Assembly: GCF_000153345.1 (NCBI RefSeq) | Contig: NZ_CH724125.1 | Location: 251,653-315,652, forward strand | Source: Neptuniibacter caesariensis | GTDB lineage: Bacteria > Pseudomonadota > Gammaproteobacteria > Pseudomonadales > Balneatricaceae | Direction of reading: 5' to 3' | DNA length: 64,000 nucleotides | In this document: positions 53,566 to 61,586 of the stretch, in pieces | Numbering within the stretch: position 1 is the first letter of the stretch | Layout of the letters: every line of letters starts with the position of its first letter | Position numbers and translations under genes: made by a program | The notes under the pieces: model-generated | Told to the model about the DNA's origin: nothing | The model's database searches: none | The model's input: only the letters and a program-made list of their open reading frames with translations

Positions 53566-53645
53566 TTATCGTGTGGAGAGCGTCGCTAATTTTAGTTTTG
53601 TGGGTAAAGTTTCGAAAAGCGCGCCTCTGCGCGCGTGCTAATTCT
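53566..53645. repeat. Diverged direct repeat, copy 2 (just outside right end)
   Basis: Same ordered blocks as copy 1, followed by a GCGCGC-CTCT-GCGCGC hairpin (53620-53635). It lies 62 nt beyond the transposon terminus. The rest of 53505-53940 shows no convincing gene. Confidence 0.6.
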
Positions 53646-53940
53646 TCTTTTTTGGGTGAACTAAGCTTCACTAGCTACATGTCTTAGATGGCTTTTGTGT
53701 TTGGCTGGCATAGTCTTCAATCTGGCGCGCAGGGTCATTAATGGATAAAACAATTTACCCGATCACACTCTAGAGTTTTAACAATGATGAGCTTAGTTGG
53801 TTTTTTTTGCAGGCTCGCTGTTTGTTGCGTAGTTCATTTGGCTTTATCTTTAGTTACTTAAGTCCGTGTTTATTTAGGTGATCTCGTGACTGTGCGTTTG
53901 CTCGGTTTGGTTAGTCGACTCTCCCTTAATCGATTCTGGC

Positions 53941-54183
53941 CTAATGGGGCTTGTTATCGGTCTTCTTGGAGCATTTAGAGCACTTATCGCTAGAGAAATC
54001 ATATTGATCATCCATATAGGTGGCGCCGCATTCAGGACAGTTATGTGTATAAAGAACCATTCTTACGATTACAGGTGAAAAAGCCGCAAATGGAAAGCCA
54101 AGGATTGGGGAGATTTGTGCAAGCCCAATCATGATTAAAAAAATACCAATAACACAGGTAAGCATCTTTATTCTTAGTGACAT
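53941..54183 (-). CDS. Small membrane protein with C-terminal zinc ribbon
   Basis: 80 aa. Two hydrophobic segments (MLTCVIGIFLIMIGLAQI and ILGFPFAAFSPVIVRMVLY), then a zinc ribbon with CPEC and CSKC pairs 18 residues apart. AAGGAAATTAA precedes the ATG. Function unknown. Confidence 0.65.
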   Translation of the reverse strand: MSLRIKMLTCVIGIFLIMIGLAQISPILGFPFAAFSPVIVRMVLYTHNCPECGATYMDDQYDFSSDKCSKCSKKTDNKPH

Positions 54184-54574
54184 TTAATTTCCTTTGTCAA
54201 AGAAATGGGTCTTTATTTGTGTCTTTGTATTGCTCATGTATCTCTTTCCAGGGGTGAATCAAGTGCTAAGCCTTGTGCGCTGGTTTCTTCATCAATTCAA
54301 TGTTTGCAGACATTGTTGTTGGTTTCAATTGAGGTGCTTCATAAAGGTATTCATCTTTAAATCCGAGTTTGGTTTCATAGAAGGCGATTCTTTGCTTCCA
54401 GGTGCCGGAGGTCAGTAGTGGGCGTATCGTTGTTGTGGCTGCAGCTAAATTGTCGGCTTTCATGGAGGGATAACTAGGTCTATTAGATGTGCAAGCTTAT
54501 CTTGGTCCTCTTGTGGCAAGAATAAAGGCTTCTGCACCTCCCCTATTCTATTCATTCGTCAGTCACTTGTTCTC
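54184..54574. other. Intergenic region with a weak 65-aa frame
   Basis: A minus-strand frame at 54266-54463 (65 aa) reads like protein (GTWKQRIAFYETKLGFKDEYLYEAP) but has no ribosome site; it could be a gene remnant. Nothing else is supported here. Confidence 0.3.
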
Positions 54575-54847
54575 TTAACTCGCAGCATATCCCTTAATCT
54601 GCCCAAGCCTTTCCCAGGCGAACTGATGATACGAGCTGAACTTCTTGGCGCTCATTACACGCATGCAGTCAGATTCTGACCAGAGTGATGGGTCGTTATC
54701 GACAATAAAATCATCCTGGGCTCTGCGTTGCTTTGCTTTTCTTTGCGCGGGTGACATGGCTTCCGAGAACTTGGGAGGCCTGCCGCGTTTAACAGGTTCT
54801 TTAATTCCGGTCAGGGTCATGGTGTATCTGTCTGCCATATCTATCAT
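54575..54847 (-). CDS. Small basic DNA-binding-like protein, paralogue of 56809-57063
   Basis: 90 aa from the ATG at 54847, which has AAGGA upstream; the longer GTG start at 54874 lies inside a palindrome. It contains an AT-hook-like KRGRPPKFSEAM and the basic AQRKAKQRRAQD, then SESDCMRVM and FAWERLGQI. The protein at 56809-57063 shares each of these in order. Two GTGAC[TA]GTCAC palindromes lie directly upstream, so a self-regulating DNA-binding protein is likely. Confidence 0.65.
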   Translation of the reverse strand: MIDMADRYTMTLTGIKEPVKRGRPPKFSEAMSPAQRKAKQRRAQDDFIVDNDPSLWSESDCMRVMSAKKFSSYHQFAWERLGQIKGYAAS

Positions 54848-54862
54848 TGCTAAATTCCTTAA

Positions 54863-54900
54863 TGTGACTGTCACGTAATTATATTATGTGACAGTCACGT
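54863..54900. promoter_or_regulatory. Two palindromic operator-like sites
   Basis: GTGACTGTCAC at 54864-54874 and GTGACAGTCAC at 54888-54898, 24 nt centre to centre, just upstream of the ATG at 54847. The remaining 300 bp to 55208 is AT-rich and shows no gene. Confidence 0.6.
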
Positions 54901-55208
54901 AAGCAAGAAAACTATGTATTATTGGGCGTATTATTTGGGTCGTTGGGATGTGTTTCGGGTGGTGTTTATTTTTAATTAATCATTAGGAATGAAGCTTTAA
55001 ACTGAATTAGGAATATTTCGTATATCTTTGATATTTAATGGTTAATATTGCTTTTGATTTCTCTACGGCTCGCCTGTTTTTCTGCTTGTTAATTTTATTC
55101 TGTGACTTTCACACTAATGCTATCTGTTTGATTTTTTGAGGAAACGTTAATTAAAAGTCCGACTACACTGTAGGTATCGCATACCTTCAGGAAACAGGAT
55201 GTCCCACT

Positions 55209-56111
55209 ATGCAGGAACAGGCGCAAAAGCTAACGTTAAGTGAGATTAATGAGCAGATCGGTCAGCTTCCTATGTTGCCTGGGGTGCTATTTGAATTGAT
55301 GAAGCTGGATCCTGAAGATACTGAGTTTTATGACGTGATGCTCAGGCTGGCTAAATCTGATCCACCGCTTGCCGCTTTTATCGTTGCTTATTCCAATTCC
55401 GCAGTATCTTCACCCAATAGCAAGATCGATAGTTTGCAGACTGCGCTGACCCGTGTCGGTTCCAGAACGATTATCGAGTTGTTAACTGCCCTCTCTGTCT
55501 CCAAGGTCTTTGTGCCGCAGAAGCAGGGCCATAAGGATATATGGCGCCACTCAATAGAGGTGGCTAATATTGCTGCGTTTATTGCCAGGCTTACGCCTGG
55601 TGAGATGAATAACCCGGAAACAGCTTATCTTGCGGGGTTATTGCACGATATTGGTCGTTTTGTCTTATTTCAGCTTTCGCCGGATGCGCTTAACGAAACG
55701 CTTGAAGAGGGTTGGAGTGACCCTGACGAGTTAATCCAGGTTGAGATGAAGGCGGTTGGTTTTCCGCACACTAAGGTTGGGTATCTGGCTTGTAAGAAGC
55801 TGGATATACCGATGTTAATCGCCAGTGTTGTGCGTTATCACCATAATGTTGAGGTGGTTAGCCATCCTAAAGTGCCCCCTGAGCTGCAGTGCCTCAGTCT
55901 AAGTGTGCAGGTGGCGGATGCTGTGAGCATGATGCTAGCTAAAAATTCCGATTGGCAGGAGTGGTCTGAGGATAATTTAAAGGAGCATATCCTTTCGTAC
56001 TGTGTACAGCCTTGCTGGCGGGATAAGGAGCTTCCCATCCATTCATTGGTGCCTGCACTGAAAATGCTGATGGAGAAATCGGAGAATACCTGTAAAAGCC
56101 TGGGTGTTTAA
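55209..56111 (+). CDS. HDOD-domain signalling protein
   Basis: 300 aa. HDOD domain from the start (LPMLPGVLFELMKLDPEDTEFYDVMLRLAKSDPPLAAFIV; ALTRVGSRTIIELL) with an HD-like AYLAGLLHDIGRFVLFQL. Such proteins act in signalling networks, often with cyclic-di-GMP. AGGAT lies 8 nt before the ATG. Its stop overlaps that of the convergent GGDEF-like gene by 4 nt. Confidence 0.85.
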   Translation: MQEQAQKLTLSEINEQIGQLPMLPGVLFELMKLDPEDTEFYDVMLRLAKSDPPLAAFIVAYSNSAVSSPNSKIDSLQTALTRVGSRTIIELLTALSVSKVFVPQKQGHKDIWRHSIEVANIAAFIARLTPGEMNNPETAYLAGLLHDIGRFVLFQLSPDALNETLEEGWSDPDELIQVEMKAVGFPHTKVGYLACKKLDIPMLIASVVRYHHNVEVVSHPKVPPELQCLSLSVQVADAVSMMLAKNSDWQEWSEDNLKEHILSYCVQPCWRDKELPIHSLVPALKMLMEKSENTCKSLGV

Positions 56112-56800
56112 CGATAAAATACGTAGTACGAATCATCTAGCCGGGTGGCGTTATATAAAGCCCGATCGGCATAGCGGAATAAGGTTGGGATGTTGGTAGA
56201 GTCGCCCGGATACAGGGCAATCCCGATACTGCACTTAACCGATCGGTTGCCTTCCCTGCCCGGCCAGTTGTGTTGTGAAAGTGCACGAACTAGCTTGTCG
56301 GCCGTTTTTATGGCCGAGGCCCCTTCCTGATCGCTGGGAATGAATAGGGCTCGCTCCATGTGCGAGATGTAGCCAATGTGAGTTCCTGCGCTTGTTGCGC
56401 TATTGATCACTGCTTCTATATTGCGTGCTTCCTGTTCCATGCATTTCTGGGTCTTATACTTGTCTTCGATACTGGTTGGGCTGAATTCACAGATAAGCAT
56501 GGCGTATGTGTTGGTTTGGCTTTGCTCGGTTAGGTGGCGGCATATTGCTTCACAAAAAGTGAATTGATCTGCTTCATAACTCGGAAACTCTGCTGCGCTT
56601 CGATAAATATTTTCTTCGATATTGCCCAAATCAAAGGTGCTTGAGGGGTTTGGGCTGCTTTCAGCGGATTGTCCGGGTTGTGGCTTAAGTACTTTTAACT
56701 GATCTTCTGCGCATTTAAGCTGGTGCTTAAGCTCGCTCAGTTCGTCGATCAGTTGCTTGCATTCGTCGTCCGTTAATCTGCTATTACCAAGAGTATCCAT
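56108..56800 (-). CDS. Degenerate GGDEF-domain protein
   Basis: 230 aa. An N-terminal coiled coil (ELSELKHQLKCAEDQLKVL) and a C-terminal GGDEF-like domain with the late signature CSIGIALYPGDSTNIPTLFRYADRALYNAT. The active-site GGDEF loop is replaced (YISHMERALFIP), so it is unlikely to make cyclic-di-GMP. It lies 8 nt after the small basic gene at 56809-57063 and probably shares its operon. Confidence 0.78.
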   Translation of the reverse strand: MDTLGNSRLTDDECKQLIDELSELKHQLKCAEDQLKVLKPQPGQSAESSPNPSSTFDLGNIEENIYRSAAEFPSYEADQFTFCEAICRHLTEQSQTNTYAMLICEFSPTSIEDKYKTQKCMEQEARNIEAVINSATSAGTHIGYISHMERALFIPSDQEGASAIKTADKLVRALSQHNWPGREGNRSVKCSIGIALYPGDSTNIPTLFRYADRALYNATRLDDSYYVFYR

Positions 56801-56808
56801 AAGCGATC

Positions 56809-57063
56809 CTAGTCATTCTTCGCGTAGTTGTGTATTTCACCCAGTCTGTTCCATGCCAGTTCATGGATCGCCGTATTGTAGTATTTTTTGGTGGTCATAA
56901 CGCGCAAACAGTCAGCTTCACTCCACTGTTCGGTTGGCTGTAGCTGGATCCTGTTGTCTTGCTCTCTTCGCTGTTTGGCTTTGCGCTGCGCAGCTGTCAT
57001 GGCTTCTGAATTGATCGAAGGGCGGCCGCGTTTGAGTGGTTTTTTCTTTTCCATTGCGGGCAT
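56809..57063 (-). CDS. Small basic DNA-binding-like protein, paralogue of 54575-54847
   Basis: 84 aa. Shares KRGRPSINSEAMTAAQRKAK, SEADCLRVM and LAWNRLGEI with the protein at 54575-54847. GAAGGA lies 8 nt before the ATG. A GTGACTGTCAC box is found 80 nt upstream (57144-57154). Confidence 0.7.
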   Translation of the reverse strand: MPAMEKKKPLKRGRPSINSEAMTAAQRKAKQRREQDNRIQLQPTEQWSEADCLRVMTTKKYYNTAIHELAWNRLGEIHNYAKND

Positions 57064-57143
57064 CTCTTAGTCCTTCGTTATCTTAAGTCGCTGTTGCCTT
57101 CTGCTTGATACAGAGTGCGTGGGTTAATGGATAGGCTTCTAAT

Positions 57144-57154
57144 GTGACTGTCAC
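57144..57154. promoter_or_regulatory. Palindromic operator-like site GTGACTGTCAC
   Basis: Identical to the box at 54864-54874 and likewise upstream of a gene for the same small protein family. Confidence 0.55.
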
Positions 57155-57167
57155 ACAAGTATAGGCT

Positions 57168-58016
57168 TTATCTTAAAATCACACTATCGTTTTCTGGTTC
57201 GGTATAGCGTTTAATGATCTTCTCTATGCTTCCATCCTGCTTCATCTGAATGATTTGTTTATCTAATTGTTCAATAAAATCCTCTTTGAAGTAGAACTCC
57301 CCTTGATCCTTGTTTGTATAGCCAATATGGCCGTTTTGCAGTGAAATGGTGAATGTTTCCTGTATGCCTTCATGGGCGGGTTTTAGTTTTCCTTCGCTCT
57401 TTAGTTCGCGGTAGGCATATTTGATAGAGATTCGATCATTGATATAGCAGTCAATTCTGCCCATTCCCAGGCCTAGTACGTTCTCTCGGTTTCCTTTTGC
57501 GGTTCGTTCCCATATCTCGGCATCTTCTACGGCTTTCTGGTAGGCATCCCCTCCTAACATAAACCCCGCATTTCTACCCATTACTAAGCCGTAATAATCA
57601 TTAGGCCAGCGGTTGAATTGTTTCTTGTCGGCAATAGTGTCGCGACAATATACAGAAACCGTCTCCTCAAGAATGGGAACTGAATAAGGGAAAATATAGG
57701 GGCGTTTAGATGGGTGTTTATAGGGGGGTAGCAAAGCAAAAGCTTTACCCTGCTCTAGCATTAAAAGCCCGCGCTTCCAGGGGATGGTTTTAAGGTTAAT
57801 CTTGTAATCATCCAGCTGCATTGAGGCCGTGCGGATGATATCTGCATAGATGCCCTGTGCTTTGCCATCTTCTTCAAAAGAGTATGGTGGGTAGCTGTTA
57901 TCGGTATAAATGATCACTTCGATGGGTTTTGCTTGCGCAGTGATCGATGCTGCAAAGGAGATCGCTAAGCAGGTGGCGAGGAAATACCGGCGAATGATTG
58001 GGCTTAGGCCGAACAT
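57168..58016 (-). CDS. Periplasmic solute-binding protein, family 3
   Basis: 282 aa. Signal peptide ending SITAQA. SBP_bac_3 features: VIIYTDNSYPPYSFEEDGKAQGIYADIIRTA, the central KRPYIFPYSVPILEE and the C-terminal QDGSIEKIIKRY. No transporter genes are adjacent, so it may be a stand-alone sensor-like protein. GAGG lies 7 nt before the ATG. Confidence 0.85.
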   Translation of the reverse strand: MFGLSPIIRRYFLATCLAISFAASITAQAKPIEVIIYTDNSYPPYSFEEDGKAQGIYADIIRTASMQLDDYKINLKTIPWKRGLLMLEQGKAFALLPPYKHPSKRPYIFPYSVPILEETVSVYCRDTIADKKQFNRWPNDYYGLVMGRNAGFMLGGDAYQKAVEDAEIWERTAKGNRENVLGLGMGRIDCYINDRISIKYAYRELKSEGKLKPAHEGIQETFTISLQNGHIGYTNKDQGEFYFKEDFIEQLDKQIIQMKQDGSIEKIIKRYTEPENDSVILR

Positions 58017-58037
58017 ACAAAGGCCTCGTTGGGTTGC

Positions 58038-58309
58038 TTAAGGAGCCTGCGAATAAGCCTCGAACTTCCTCAGTGGGCAGTAAAACAACTTAGTGCGCGA
58101 AAGGGAGTGCAGTGTAATGACAGGTCCTTTCCAAACTCCCTGACAAAGCAGTAAGTTGTTTTAATGCTCACCCAAAGGGGCTGGTAGAGCGATTCAATCT
58201 CTGCGTTAACGATCTTCGACGTACAACCAGTATGCCTGTAATCGTTGTCTTGATCTTGCATCGCTCTAAAAGCCTGAGTCGTTCAGGGTTTGTTCGCGGG
58301 CTCCTTTAA
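58038..58309. repeat. MITE-like element, about 272 bp
   Basis: The ends TTAAGGAGCCTGCGAATAAG and, reverse complemented, TTAAAGGAGCCCGCGAACAA form terminal inverted repeats. Inside are two hairpins: TAAAACAACTTA (58081-58092) with TAAGTTGTTTTA (58152-58163), and AGAGCGAT...ATCGCTCT around AACGAT...ATCGTT. No coding frame. Part of it is repeated at 20.5 kb. Confidence 0.65.
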
Positions 58310-58406
58310 CAAGCATAGTCAGCTGTTCGTTAATCTCAAACCGGATTTAAGATGAATAATTTTAATTAACGACTAGGCTAAATAAAAACTCTGCCTGGGA
58401 GACTGT

Positions 58407-58622
58407 ATGTCAGATCATCATACTTATAAGAAGATTGAAGTGGTTGGCTCATCTAAGACAGGAATAGACGATGCTATCCAGAATGCAATCGCCGAATGTA
58501 GTAAGACTATATCCAATATGGACTGGTTTGAAGTCGTCGAGATGCGTGGCCATATTGTTGATGGGAAAATTGGGCATTTTCAGGTTACGCTGAAGATCGG
58601 CTTCAGGATTGTTGGTAGCTAG
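58407..58622 (+). CDS. Dodecin family flavin-binding protein
   Basis: 71 aa, the full dodecin length: YKKIEVVGSSKTGIDDAIQNAIAECSKTISNMDWFEVVEMRGHIVDGKIGHFQVTLKIGFR is the visible core in shorter motifs VGSSKTG, DAI, WFEV and GHFQVTLKIGF. Dodecins form hollow dodecamers that store flavin. GGGAG upstream of the ATG. Confidence 0.9.
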   Translation: MSDHHTYKKIEVVGSSKTGIDDAIQNAIAECSKTISNMDWFEVVEMRGHIVDGKIGHFQVTLKIGFRIVGS

Positions 58623-58623
58623 T

Positions 58624-59411
58624 CTATTTCTGATGTTCATCCCAATCAGGCAGGCCGTAGCTTTGCAGTGTCTGCCTGATGAAACCGTTTTCTCTTAATC
58701 TGATAATTTCCCGATCGAAGCGCTCCATCATCCGCTTAATTCGCATCGTGTGATCGACTTTCGGTGTGAAAGCCATGTAACTCTGCGCATTTGTCACACA
58801 TCCGGCGCTTTTAAATTGTTCTGCGATCCCCCGCTTCTTCAGTTCATAGATAGTGCTGTTATAGGTAAACAGAAACGCCTCTATACGTCCTCGCTTAACC
58901 TTTCTGGCTTGCTGGATTAGATAGCGCTCATGGTAAGGCTGGAACTGAAACTGTTCAGGGTTTTCTGCAAGGTAGCTGTTGAGTTCTTCTAGTGAGGTAT
59001 CGTTAGCGAGCCCGAACTGTTTATTGGCCAGACTATCGATGCCGGTAAAATGCCACTGACTGTCTATATCATTAAAAAACACATGCGTTGAAATCCTACC
59101 TCCTGTTGAGGGTAGCGAAGCGCTGGGGCTTCGGCGCGTGCAGGTGAAAGAACAGCATCCACGCGCCCCTGGCGAACCATGGTTAATGCGCGGCTCCAAG
59201 GGTAAGTTTCAATCTCAAGCTGATACCCAGAATCCCGATAGATCTCTTTAACTATATCGATGATATAGCCTTTCTGATCCTGGTTCGGGCATAGCTGAGG
59301 GCACCAGTCTATGGCGGCAATCTTGATTGTGTTCTTGCTGTCAGCCATTCCGATAGCGGACAGCAAAGAGGTTATTATGAGAATAAGCACTCTTATCACG
59401 ATAAACACCAA
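58624..59411 (-). pseudogene. Solute-binding protein, family 3, broken by a frameshift
   Basis: Two overlapping minus-strand frames (59411-59064 and 59199-58624) make one SBP_bac_3 protein. The first carries the signal peptide and YIIDIVKEIYRDSGYQLEIE, PWSRALTMVRQGRVDAVLSP; the second carries the ligand-binding C-terminal half. The switch falls at a run of six A (59074-59079). One more base would give an unbroken QRMCFFNDIDSQW. It may be a true frameshift or a homopolymer sequencing error. Confidence 0.8.
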
Positions 59412-59496
59412 GTGTATGAGTAATAAGCGGCTGTAGAGGCTGAACTACAGTATTTTGCTGTAGTTCAGTATAGAGAAGAAAAGTTGATCTAGTCGG

Positions 59497-59823
59497 TTAG
59501 CGACCAAAGAACTGGTCGATCATCTCGGGCAGTTCATCGAAGACGGCCATTTCAAAATCATCGAGATTTACGTTGAAGTGATCCATGTATCGGCTGGCAA
59601 ATTCACGTGTGAGACCTTTGCCTTTGATAGCAAAATCCATCTCGGGTAGGGTCTTGTCGTGACGTGGGACGACCTCCCAGTTGATGAACGACTGGTGCTT
59701 GCCTTGCAGTTGTGCTCTGGCCTGAACACAGAACTTATCAACATGGGTCGGACCCTCTGGTCCTAAGCAGCCAGGCTCGATACGAAAAATGACAGTGATC
59801 TTGTTGTTTTCGTTAAGGGCCAT
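59497..59823 (-). CDS. Conserved-looking hypothetical protein
   Basis: 108 aa from the ATG at 59823 (GAGAAG upstream). FRIEPGCLGPEGPTHVDKFCVQA is a distinctive N-terminal segment. Soluble, acidic, function unknown. Confidence 0.7.
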   Translation of the reverse strand: MALNENNKITVIFRIEPGCLGPEGPTHVDKFCVQARAQLQGKHQSFINWEVVPRHDKTLPEMDFAIKGKGLTREFASRYMDHFNVNLDDFEMAVFDELPEMIDQFFGR

Positions 59824-59988
59824 TTTACTTCTCAATCAAATAGTTATGCGGTGATAGTACTATAAATAATCAAACATTTGTTTGCATACTTTAGTCGTTT
59901 TAATTTTGATCAGTTTTGTTCCTCTCTGTAACAACCTTAGTGGATTTAGATTATAATTCCCGCTTTTTACGATCCCTGAGAGAAAACT

Positions 59989-61236
59989 ATGAATTTTGCT
60001 GCACTTGATCTCCACCCCGCCATTCAATCGGCATTAGATGAGTGTGGCTATTCTGAAATGACGCCCATTCAGCGTCAGGCGATCGTTCCTGCACGCAGGG
60101 GTCGTGATATTCTGGCAAATGCACAGACCGGTACGGGTAAAACTGCAGCGTTTTCTCTCCCGGTGCTTCAGCAGTTAGCAGACAAACCCAAAGAACTTGA
60201 GTCAGGTCAGGTCCGCGCGCTGATTCTTACGCCGACCAGGGAGCTTGCTCAGCAGCTGTTCGATACGATTGGGCGCTATAATCAGCATTTAGGTTTACGC
60301 ATGGTGGCTGTGTATGGGGGTGTTAATCTTGATACGCAGATGAAAAAGCTTCGTCGTGGTGCGGATCTATTGATTGCTACACCCGGTCGTATGCTTGAGC
60401 ATATTAATGCCTGCAATGTGAACCTGGGCACAACGGAGTTTGTTGTGCTTGATGAAGCTGACCGCATGTTGGATATGGGCTTTGTCACTGACGTGATGTC
60501 GATTCTTGATGTAACCCCTAAATCACGTCAGACCTTGCTGTTCTCTGCAACCTTATCTGATTCAGTGCATAAGCTATCGAATAAGATCCTGACTCGCCCG
60601 GAAAAGATCAAAGCGGCGCGCCATAATACAATCGCAGATACGATTGAGCACGTTGTGTATCCAGTTGAGGAGCAGCGTAAGGCAGATCTGTTTGCTGAAC
60701 TGATTAAAGAAGAGAACTGGTTCCAGGTATTAGTATTCACCAGTACTAAGGCACAAGCCAACGAGCTGATGATGGACCTGAAATACGATGGCATTGAGGC
60801 TGTTCTGTGCCATGGTGACAAGAGTCAGGGTGCACGTCGCCGTGCGGTTGCTGACTTCAAGGCAGGCAAAATTCAGGTTCTGGTGGCAACAGAAGTCGCC
60901 GCACGAGGTCTGGATATTCAGGGGCTTGAGCAGGTGGTTAACTACAACCTGCCCTACCTTGCTGAGGATTATGTTCATCGCGTTGGTCGAGCGGGCCGTG
61001 CTGGTATGGCGGGCAAGGCGATCTCTTTTGTCAGCCGAGAAGAGGAGCAGGCACTAGCGAGTATTGAGAAACTTATTGGTTCGCAGATCCGTCGTGTTTT
61101 CCGCAAAGGCTATGAGGTGGGTAGTCGTGATGGTTTGCGGAAACGCATTCATAAGAAAGGCCCTAAGCGCCGTATCAACAAGGCAACACGTACCCAGACT
61201 ATTGCCAAGAAAGCCGCGAAGCCGAAAAAGCGTTAA
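59989..61236 (+). CDS. rhlE: ATP-dependent RNA helicase RhlE
   Basis: 415 aa DEAD-box helicase. Q motif YSEMTPIQRQAI, Walker A AQTGTGKT, PTRELAQQ, VLDEADRMLDMGF, SAT, then ATEVAARGLDI and YVHRVGRAGRAG. A basic C-terminal tail (about 385-415), rich in Lys/Arg, as in RhlE. Acts in RNA remodelling, ribosome assembly and cold response. Confidence 0.93.
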   Translation: MNFAALDLHPAIQSALDECGYSEMTPIQRQAIVPARRGRDILANAQTGTGKTAAFSLPVLQQLADKPKELESGQVRALILTPTRELAQQLFDTIGRYNQHLGLRMVAVYGGVNLDTQMKKLRRGADLLIATPGRMLEHINACNVNLGTTEFVVLDEADRMLDMGFVTDVMSILDVTPKSRQTLLFSATLSDSVHKLSNKILTRPEKIKAARHNTIADTIEHVVYPVEEQRKADLFAELIKEENWFQVLVFTSTKAQANELMMDLKYDGIEAVLCHGDKSQGARRRAVADFKAGKIQVLVATEVAARGLDIQGLEQVVNYNLPYLAEDYVHRVGRAGRAGMAGKAISFVSREEEQALASIEKLIGSQIRRVFRKGYEVGSRDGLRKRIHKKGPKRRINKATRTQTIAKKAAKPKKR

Positions 61237-61256
61237 TTTCTCTTCAGTGTTAAAAC

Positions 61257-61289
61257 AAAAAAAAGAGCTGCCAGGTGCAGCTCTTTTTT
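61257..61289. terminator. Bidirectional terminator between rhlE and the 61300 gene
   Basis: An A-run, GAGCTGC-CAGGT-GCAGCTC and a run of six T form a strong Rho-independent terminator that works on both strands for these convergent genes. Confidence 0.92.
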
Positions 61290-61299
61290 CTGATATGGA

Positions 61300-61491
61300 T
61301 TATCTGAATTCTAAGTAATCACTGCTCTGGCGTTTTTGCGCCCTTTGAGCACCATAATCCTCTATATCTGATTTACGTTTCTTAGTTTTTGTTGTTTTCG
61401 GCTTTTGGCGCTGATACTGCTCATCTTCCATGAAATCGTCGTTCAAATCATCGTCGAACGGCAGATCACCCAAACGAAGCTTGCTGCTCAT
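61300..61491 (-). CDS. Small charged hypothetical protein
   Basis: 63 aa: acidic first part (LPFDDDLNDDFMEDE) and basic second part (KPKTTKTKKRKSD). GGAAC precedes the ATG. Probably unstructured; function unknown. Confidence 0.6.
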   Translation of the reverse strand: MSSKLRLGDLPFDDDLNDDFMEDEQYQRQKPKTTKTKKRKSDIEDYGAQRAQKRQSSDYLEFR

Positions 61492-61586
61492 TACTGGTTC
61501 CTACATTGTTTCTTTTCACCCCTAGGGCGTATTAATAGAAACCTTTTTGTATGACCAAATAATGAAAATATAGTGACAATTTAGCG

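Noticed and set aside
53489-53671. 60-aa minus-strand frame across the right transposon junction
   Set aside because: It runs through the terminus and lacks a clear ribosome site; the shared peptide with the left copy is recorded as a repeat, not as a gene.
54194-54418. 74-aa plus-strand frame
   Set aside because: Low-complexity hydrophobic start, no ribosome site, and no sign of a protein domain.
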